10,289 nt of DNA from an uncultured Eubacteriales bacterium. GTDB taxonomy: Bacteria; Bacillota_A; Clostridia; Oscillospirales; Oscillospiraceae. The notes below the pieces were generated by a model that searched no databases, was not told the origin of the DNA, and saw only the letters and a program-made list of their open reading frames with translations. How positions within the stretch are numbered: position 1 is the stretch's first letter; each line of letters starts with the position of its first letter. The stretch spans positions 1 to 10,289 of the forward strand of contig ONPY01000084.1 in the NCBI GenBank assembly GCA_900319835.1, read 5' to 3'. Made by a program: the position numbers and the translations under genes. Shown here one piece after another: positions 6,454 to 10,289 of the stretch.

Positions 6454-6816
6454 TTATTTCGACTGTAAGCTTCGCACGGTACCATGTTTATTCAAATACG
6501 CGATGTATTCATTTCCCCAAACTTCAAGTTCGTCAAGTACCTTTTCAAACTTTTGACCAATCTCGCTCAATTCATATTCGACTTTTGGCGGAATTTCCGA
6601 ATAGACATGACGTACAATCAAGCCATCCTCTTCCAGTGATTTGAGCTGACGGGACAGGGTCGTGTGCGTCATATCCTCCGGCATTCTGCGCTGAAGCTCA
6701 TTAAAGCGAATCGGGCCATCCTTCAAGAGATATAGGATGTATATTGACCATTTTCCGGTGAGGACCTTTTGAGAAGTAACATACGGGCATTTGCCAAATA
6801 GCTGCTTTTTTTCCAT
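6454..6816 (-). CDS. HxlR-family winged-helix transcriptional regulator
   Basis: A 120-aa DNA-binding regulator, usual size for the family. Cys10 in GKCPY (8-12) is the conserved N-terminal cysteine region, which in several HxlR members (for example YodB, HypR) senses electrophiles or oxidants. GKWSIYILYLL (21-31), GPIRFNELQRRMP (34-46), LSRQLKSLEEDGLIVR (54-69) and the wing segment IPPKVEYELSEIG (75-87) follow in the HxlR order. The start is set by GGAGG (complement of 6828-6824), 7 nt from the ATG. The gene is divergent from the broken flavoprotein gene at 6946-7096 and shares its control region, a common pairing for this family. It probably represses itself and that divergent unit. Its likely original target is now a relic, so today it may control the macrodomain and sirtuin genes downstream. 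Confidence 0.92.
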   Translation of the reverse strand: MEKKQLFGKCPYVTSQKVLTGKWSIYILYLLKDGPIRFNELQRRMPEDMTHTTLSRQLKSLEEDGLIVRHVYSEIPPKVEYELSEIGQKFEKVLDELEVWGNEYIAYLNKHGTVRSLQSK

Positions 6817-6830
6817 ATAGCCGCCTCCAC

Positions 6831-6869
6831 GGTATCATTGAAGATACCAGTATCATAAAATATCGTACT
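6831..6869. promoter_or_regulatory. Candidate HxlR operator palindromes
   Basis: Two adjacent palindromes lie between the divergent genes. The first is GGTATC-N6-GATACC (6831-6848), perfect in its arms and just upstream of the regulator's ribosome site. The second is AGTA-N13-TACT (6849-6869), with an inner AT-rich core, touching the -35 of the (+) promoter. HxlR proteins bind short dyads in such positions, so binding here would control both directions. The assignment rests on position alone. Confidence 0.5.
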
Positions 6870-6897
6870 TGCTTCATGTGTCCTGCTCGGCTATAAT
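6869..6897 (+). promoter_or_regulatory. Promoter toward the flavoprotein relic and macrodomain genes
   Basis: -35 TTGCTT (6869-6874), a 17-bp spacer and a consensus -10 TATAAT (6892-6897) are seen. The first gene after it is the broken flavoprotein gene. No better promoter is evident between that relic and the macrodomain gene, so this one may now drive 7174-8980. Confidence 0.65.
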
Positions 6898-6945
6898 AAC
6901 ACCTGTCGAAAGATAAAGCAAGTTCAAAAGGAAGGGTAGCTGCTT

Positions 6946-7096
6946 ATGAAAGAAGTCGGCGAATACCTGAAGAAACTGCGGCACATTCTATCTGGCTGCT
7001 GTGGATGGTGACAAGCCACAGGTTCGCCCCTTTGGTGCAGGCGGCAAAGGCACCGTGTATTCGTTCAAGGAAGCACCGGTGGAGTATTCTCTGTAA
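6946..7096 (+). pseudogene. Relic of a pyridoxamine-5'-phosphate-oxidase-like flavoprotein gene
   Basis: The ATG at 6946 follows AAGGAAGGG (6928-6936) and reads MKEVGEYLKK, then fails at a TGA (7009-7011). If one C is skipped at 6976, the reading continues as CGTFYLAAVDGDKPQVRPFG, the well-known N-terminal strand pair of small PPOX-fold FMN/F420-type proteins. It then passes at once to VYSFKEAPVEYSL and TAA (7094-7096), which resembles the C-terminal end of the same family. Such proteins are about 130-140 aa, so roughly 80-90 codons from the middle are missing, with the junction near 7037. A frameshift plus an internal deletion make a working enzyme impossible. The promoter, ribosome site and divergent HxlR gene remain intact, so the loss may be recent or the promoter may be kept for the next genes. 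Confidence 0.85.
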
Positions 7097-7159
7097 TTTG
7101 AATCTATTACAGGAAGATGAGCTCTGGGAACTGCTGCCAGAGTCCGTTTTCCCAGCAAA

Positions 7160-7164
7160 AAGGA
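7160..7164 (+). promoter_or_regulatory. Ribosome binding site that sets the macrodomain start
   Basis: AAGGA inside AAAAAGGAT lies 9 nt before ATG 7174. The earlier in-frame ATG at 7117 has AGGAAG directly against it, too close to work well, and would add 19 residues not expected in the family. Confidence 0.6.
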
Positions 7165-7173
7165 TGGCCGGTC

Positions 7174-7980
7174 ATGCATAACAACCAGTCTCAAGAGCAA
7201 AGGCTCAGTTACCTCGTGGAAGCATTCAAGACAGATTCCGTTGAATATAAAGACATCCAAACTCCGGCGGATACCGACGGTAAGAGACGGATACTTCGCT
7301 CCCTGATGAATATCCGTATGCCAAGAAAGCTGGATGATTCCATTCTTGCCGTGCAGGACGAGTATTTACACGAACGCATCCGGGAGAATGGAATCGTAGC
7401 GGTGGACCGTATCCCTGTCAAAGAGAGTGTGATCTCTGTCTGGCAGGGGGACATCACCCGTCTTGCCGTGGACGCCATTGTCAATGCTGCAAACTCGCAG
7501 ATGCTGGGCTGCTTTGTCCCGATGCACACCTGTATCGACAACTGCATCCACACCTTCGCGGGCGTACAGCTTCGGGCAGAATGCAGCCGCCAAATGAAGA
7601 AGCTCCGGGCAAAGTACGGCCCGGACTACGAACAGCCAACCGCTGTTCCCATGCTGACGGACGGTTATAACCTCCCGGCGAAAAAGGTCATCCATATTGT
7701 AGGGCCAATCGTCTCCGGAGAGCTGACCCCGGCGCTGGAGCAGGAGCTTGCCGCCTGCTATACCAACTCCCTGAACATGTGCGCGGAAAACGGTCTGCGC
7801 ACTGTGGCGTTCTGCTGCATCTCCACGGGGGTCTTCCGTTTCCCGGCGGAACGGGCGGCGCAGATCGCGGTAAAGACCGTAAGACAATGGCTTGCAGATC
7901 ATGAAAATGTCATGGACCGTGTGATCTTCAATGTTTTCAGTGATAAGGACAGGGAAATTTATGAGCATCGTTTCCAATAA
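7174..7980 (+). CDS. Zinc-type macrodomain protein-ADP-ribose hydrolase
   Basis: A 268-aa protein of the macrodomain branch encoded next to class M sirtuins in Firmicutes, matching that branch in length. An alpha-helical N-terminal extension (1-85) precedes the macrodomain. SVWQGDITRLAVDAIVNAANS (88-108) forms the ADP-ribose-binding strand and the NAAN loop. GCFVPMHTCIDN (112-123) holds the Cys113/His118/Cys120 set that binds zinc in this branch. HTFAGVQLRAEC follows, and STGVFRFP (217-224) is the phosphate-binding loop. Known members remove ADP-ribose put on by SirTM, so this is the predicted 'off' enzyme of the pair. Its last 20 bases overlap the sirtuin gene, so expression is coupled. All motif residues are present, so the protein should be active. 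Confidence 0.93.
   Translation: MHNNQSQEQRLSYLVEAFKTDSVEYKDIQTPADTDGKRRILRSLMNIRMPRKLDDSILAVQDEYLHERIRENGIVAVDRIPVKESVISVWQGDITRLAVDAIVNAANSQMLGCFVPMHTCIDNCIHTFAGVQLRAECSRQMKKLRAKYGPDYEQPTAVPMLTDGYNLPAKKVIHIVGPIVSGELTPALEQELAACYTNSLNMCAENGLRTVAFCCISTGVFRFPAERAAQIAVKTVRQWLADHENVMDRVIFNVFSDKDREIYEHRFQ
7951..7955 (+). promoter_or_regulatory. Ribosome binding site that sets the sirtuin start
   Basis: AGGGA, preceded by AAGGAC (7945-7950), lies 5 nt before ATG 7961 and inside the macrodomain gene. The earlier in-frame ATG at 7931 has no ribosome site, so 7961 is preferred. This gives a 20-nt overlap and likely translational coupling. Confidence 0.6.
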
Positions 7981-8980
7981 ACAAAAACCAGATTATACCC
8001 AAACGCTTCAAAAGGGCATCTCCTTTGTGCGTGGGCTTCGCGGCGGCATTGCGGACAATACGGGCAGCCGGGAAGAAAACCTGCAGCGCCTGAAGAACGA
8101 GATAGAAAACGCCGATGCCATTGTGATCGGTGCGGGAGCCGGACTCTCCACCGCCGCGGGCTTCACATACAGCGGAGAACGATTTGACCACTGGTTTTTT
8201 GACTTCAAAGAGCGCTTCGGGTTTACCGATATGTACTCCGGTGGTTTCTATCCCTTCCCTGATGACGAAACACGCTGGGCATTCTGGGCACGGAATATCT
8301 ATATCAACCGTTATCTTGAGCCTCCAAAGCCGACCTATCGAGATCTTTTCAAGCTGGTGTCAGGCAAAAACTATTTTGTGATCACGACCAATGTAGACCA
8401 CTGCTTCCAGCGTGCAGGTTTTGAAAAGCCAAGACTGTTTTATACGCAGGGCGACTTCGGCCTCTTCCAGCATGCTGACGGAAGAATCAGGAAAACCTAT
8501 GACAATCAATCGTGGGTCATGAAGGCGATGGCTGCACAGCGCTTTATACCGGATGAAAATGGAGTGTTTCAGGTACCGAAGGATCACCTCATCGCTATGA
8601 GAATTCCTCATGAACGGATTCCGACCTGCCCGGATGACGGCGCTCCGGTGTCTATGAATCTGCGTGTTGATGACACCTTCGTCGAGGATGCCGGGTGGCA
8701 TGCTGCTGCGGAGCGGTATGCAGCGTTTCTCCAATCGAACGAAGGCAGACACGTCCTGTTTCTGGAGATCGGAATTGGAAGAAACACGCCGATGATCGTG
8801 AAATATCCCTTCTGGGCGATGACGTCGGAGAATCCGAATGCGGTCTATGCCTGCCTGAATGATCGCGAAGCAGTTTGCCCGGAGCAGATCAGGAAACAAT
8901 CAATTTGCATAGATGGGGACAGCGGTGAAGTACTGAAAGAGTTGGCAGGAGGACTACAGAGCATAGAAAGCATTTCCTGA
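7961..8980 (+). CDS. Class M sirtuin (SirTM), predicted protein ADP-ribosyltransferase
   Basis: A 339-aa Sir2-family enzyme. The Rossmann NAD site is VIGAGAGLSTAAGF (55-68), followed by YSGERFDHWFFDF (70-82), TTNVDHCFQRAGF (142-154), TQGDFGLFQ (162-170) and GIGRNTP (271-277). Where deacetylase sirtuins have the catalytic His (LHG), this protein has Gln163 in QGD, the mark of class M sirtuins. Characterised members of that class ADP-ribosylate a lipoylated GcvH-like carrier rather than deacetylate lysine. The region that would hold a zinc ribbon has one Cys only (CPDDG, 223-227). The paired macrodomain upstream would reverse the modification. In characterised staphylococcal and streptococcal operons the carrier (GcvH-L) and a lipoate ligase (LplA2) are adjacent, and neither follows here. 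The gene ends 64 nt before the facing terminator of the exporter gene. I see no (+) terminator of its own. Confidence 0.92.
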   Translation: MSIVSNKQKPDYTQTLQKGISFVRGLRGGIADNTGSREENLQRLKNEIENADAIVIGAGAGLSTAAGFTYSGERFDHWFFDFKERFGFTDMYSGGFYPFPDDETRWAFWARNIYINRYLEPPKPTYRDLFKLVSGKNYFVITTNVDHCFQRAGFEKPRLFYTQGDFGLFQHADGRIRKTYDNQSWVMKAMAAQRFIPDENGVFQVPKDHLIAMRIPHERIPTCPDDGAPVSMNLRVDDTFVEDAGWHAAAERYAAFLQSNEGRHVLFLEIGIGRNTPMIVKYPFWAMTSENPNAVYACLNDREAVCPEQIRKQSICIDGDSGEVLKELAGGLQSIESIS

Positions 8981-9031
8981 ACGTCCTGCCTCAGCTCTAT
9001 CAGCGACCTGTAATCTCAGAAGAAACCGAAC

Positions 9032-9077
9032 AAAGAAAACGACGCCCCATCTCAGGCTTGTCTGCCAGAGGTGGGGC
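9032..9077 (-). terminator. Terminator of the ABC exporter gene
   Basis: On the (-) strand the long hairpin GCCCCATCTC/GAGGTGGGGC (9044-9053 and 9068-9077, one G-U pair), extended by GGC/GCC across one mismatch, is followed by GTCGTTTTCTTTG. This suits transcription ending after the exporter stop at 9107. Between 8981 and 9031 I see nothing else. Confidence 0.7.
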
Positions 9078-9106
9078 ATTGCTCAGCGCATGTTATTCAG
9101 ATACTC

Positions 9107-10289
9107 TCATATGCTCCAGCCAGCGCTGGCAGTCTGCAGCTCGGCCATACGGCGGAAGATGCCGCCATCTTTTTGCAGCAGATTTTCCGGTCGGCCTTCC
9201 TCGGCGACCTTGCCCTCGGAGAGCACGACGATGTGATCTGCCGCCTCCACGGTGCGCATCCGGTGGGCGATGACCAGAACCGTCTTGCCTTGCAGCAGAC
9301 GGGACAGGGCGCCCTGGACCCTGGTCTCGTTCTCCACGTCCAGGGAGGCTGTGGCCTCATCCAGCAGGACGATCGGCGCGTTTTTCAGCAGCGCGCGGGC
9401 AATGGAGATGCGCTGCCGCTCGCCGCCGGAGAGCTTGGCGCCGTTTTCCCCGATGGGCGTATCGTAGCCCCGGGGCAGCTTGCTGACGAACTCCTCGCAG
9501 TTGGCCGCCCTGGCCGCGCGGATCACCTCTTCATCTGTGGCGCCATGACGACCCAGGCGGATATTCTCCATCACCGTGTCATCAAAGAGCACCACGTCCT
9601 GGAACACCATGGCGTAGTCTGTGAGCAGGACCTCGGGATCAACAGTGGCAATGTCCACGCCGCCCACCTCAATGGAGCCTTTGTCGATGTCCCAGAGCCG
9701 GGCCGCGAGCCGGGCACAGGTGCTCTTGCCGGAGCCGGATGGGCCGACCAGCGCGGTCACTTCTCCTTCCCTGGCAGTAAAGCTCACGCCGTCCAGAACC
9801 TGCTTGTCATCGCGGCCCAGGCCGCCCTCTCTTCCGGCTTCGCCGGAATTCACCTTGTAGGCAAAACCTACATTGTTGAACACGATGTCATGCCCCTGGG
9901 GCGCAAAGCGCTCCGCGCCCTCGGCGGTCCTGGCATCCTGAATCTCCATGAGGCGGTTGGCGGAGACCTGAGATACGAACATCTCGGCGATCAGCGCCAG
10001 CGCCTGATCGAAGGGGGCGTAGACGCGGGTGATGACCAGCAGGAACATGAAGAGGGTCATGAAGTCGATCTGGCCTGAGAGGATCATCGTCGTGCCGGTG
10101 AGGATCGTGGTCGCCACACCCAAGCGCATAATGACGCTGGCCGCGTTCACGAAAATGCCGGTGGAGAGCTCGCCGCGGATCATGGTCGCCTCATGATGAT
10201 CGATCTTGTCGCCCAGTTCCTTCAGGAAGCGATCCTCCTGGTTGGTGGCCCGCACTTCCCGGATGTTCTCCAGCGTCTCCTGAATGCCG
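9107..10289 (-). CDS. ABC exporter half-transporter, membrane-ATPase fusion (5' end outside window)
   Basis: The C-terminal 393 or so residues of an exporter in which the membrane domain is fused to its ATPase, as in the MsbA/LmrA group. The reading frame is open to the window edge. The GTG at 10255 is an internal valine (the frame upstream reads ETLENIREV), so about 200 N-terminal residues are missing. Counting from 10255, residues 1-105 contain the last membrane helices (about 33-60 and 63-92). Walker A GPSGSGKST is at 171-179, the Q-loop Gln at 219, the signature LSGGE at 275-279, Walker B IVLLDE at 295-300 and the H-loop His at 331. All are intact, so the domain should hydrolyse ATP. A Gly-rich insertion of about 15 residues (134-151) lies between FAY and the QVLDG strand. 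The substrate (drug, peptide or lipid) cannot be inferred. It is transcribed toward the sirtuin gene, and any partner gene would lie to the right of the window. Confidence 0.93.
   Translation of the reverse strand, partial: GIQETLENIREVRATNQEDRFLKELGDKIDHHEATMIRGELSTGIFVNAASVIMRLGVATTILTGTTMILSGQIDFMTLFMFLLVITRVYAPFDQALALIAEMFVSQVSANRLMEIQDARTAEGAERFAPQGHDIVFNNVGFAYKVNSGEAGREGGLGRDDKQVLDGVSFTAREGEVTALVGPSGSGKSTCARLAARLWDIDKGSIEVGGVDIATVDPEVLLTDYAMVFQDVVLFDDTVMENIRLGRHGATDEEVIRAARAANCEEFVSKLPRGYDTPIGENGAKLSGGERQRISIARALLKNAPIVLLDEATASLDVENETRVQGALSRLLQGKTVLVIAHRMRTVEAADHIVVLSEGKVAEEGRPENLLQKDGGIFRRMAELQTASAGWSI

Noticed and set aside
7117..7173. Upstream start of the macrodomain gene
   Set aside because: The ribosome-site-like AGGAAG touches the ATG, and the extra 19 residues are unlike the family. 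The site before 7174 is better spaced.
7931..7960. Upstream start of the sirtuin gene
   Set aside because: There is no ribosome site before it, and a good one precedes ATG 7961.
9071..10078. 335-codon (+) frame opposite the ABC exporter
   Set aside because: It is antisense to an ATPase domain with intact Walker A, signature and Walker B motifs.
10253..10255. GTG as the true start of the ABC exporter
   Set aside because: The frame stays open to the window edge and reads as exporter sequence upstream (ETLENIREV). A protein starting here would lack most of the membrane domain.
1..10289. CRISPR array, tRNA, rRNA, integrase or transposase
   Set aside because: No regularly spaced direct repeats, no cloverleaf or rRNA segment, and no integrase or transposase frame were seen on either strand.

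Overview
The window looks like chromosomal DNA from a gut-type Firmicute, probably a GC-rich clostridial lineage such as Oscillospiraceae. The reasons are Gram-positive lipoprotein and ribosome-binding signals, AGGAGG-type Shine-Dalgarno sites, a CUT1 sugar importer with no ATPase gene of its own, and a class M sirtuin/zinc-macrodomain pair. The assignment is inference from gene content, not a search.

Positions 1-6202 hold one well-organised (+) strand operon for amino-sugar uptake and breakdown, most likely sialic acid (N-acetylneuraminate). A strong sigma-A-type promoter (TTGACA-17-TACAAT, 234-262) precedes a lipoprotein sugar-binding protein. A 12-bp GC hairpin with a T-run, probably an attenuator, separates it from two permeases. 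These are followed by a YhcH/NanQ-type sugar anomerase, an N-acetylneuraminate-lyase-like aldolase and N-acetylglucosamine-6-phosphate deacetylase (NagA). The importer would deliver the sugar, the YhcH protein would set its anomeric form, the lyase would split it to ManNAc and pyruvate, and NagA would act further down. NanK, NanE, NagB and the transporter ATPase are not in the window.

Positions 6143-6453 contain no convincing gene but three strong hairpins in a row. Positions 6454-7181 are AT-richer in places and look eroded. They hold a (-) strand HxlR-family regulator, a divergent control region with palindromes and a (+) promoter, and the relic of a pyridoxamine-phosphate-oxidase-like flavoprotein gene. 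The relic has a one-base insertion near its start and has lost its middle.

Positions 7174-8980 carry two overlapping (+) genes: a zinc-type macrodomain ADP-ribosylhydrolase and a class M sirtuin (SirTM), a predicted protein-ADP-ribosylation on/off pair. The partners usually found with it, a GcvH-like carrier and a lipoate-ligase-like protein, are absent here. This is the most interesting system in the window.

From 9107 to the right edge, a (-) strand ABC exporter half-transporter runs off the window. Its terminator lies at 9032-9077, facing the sirtuin gene.
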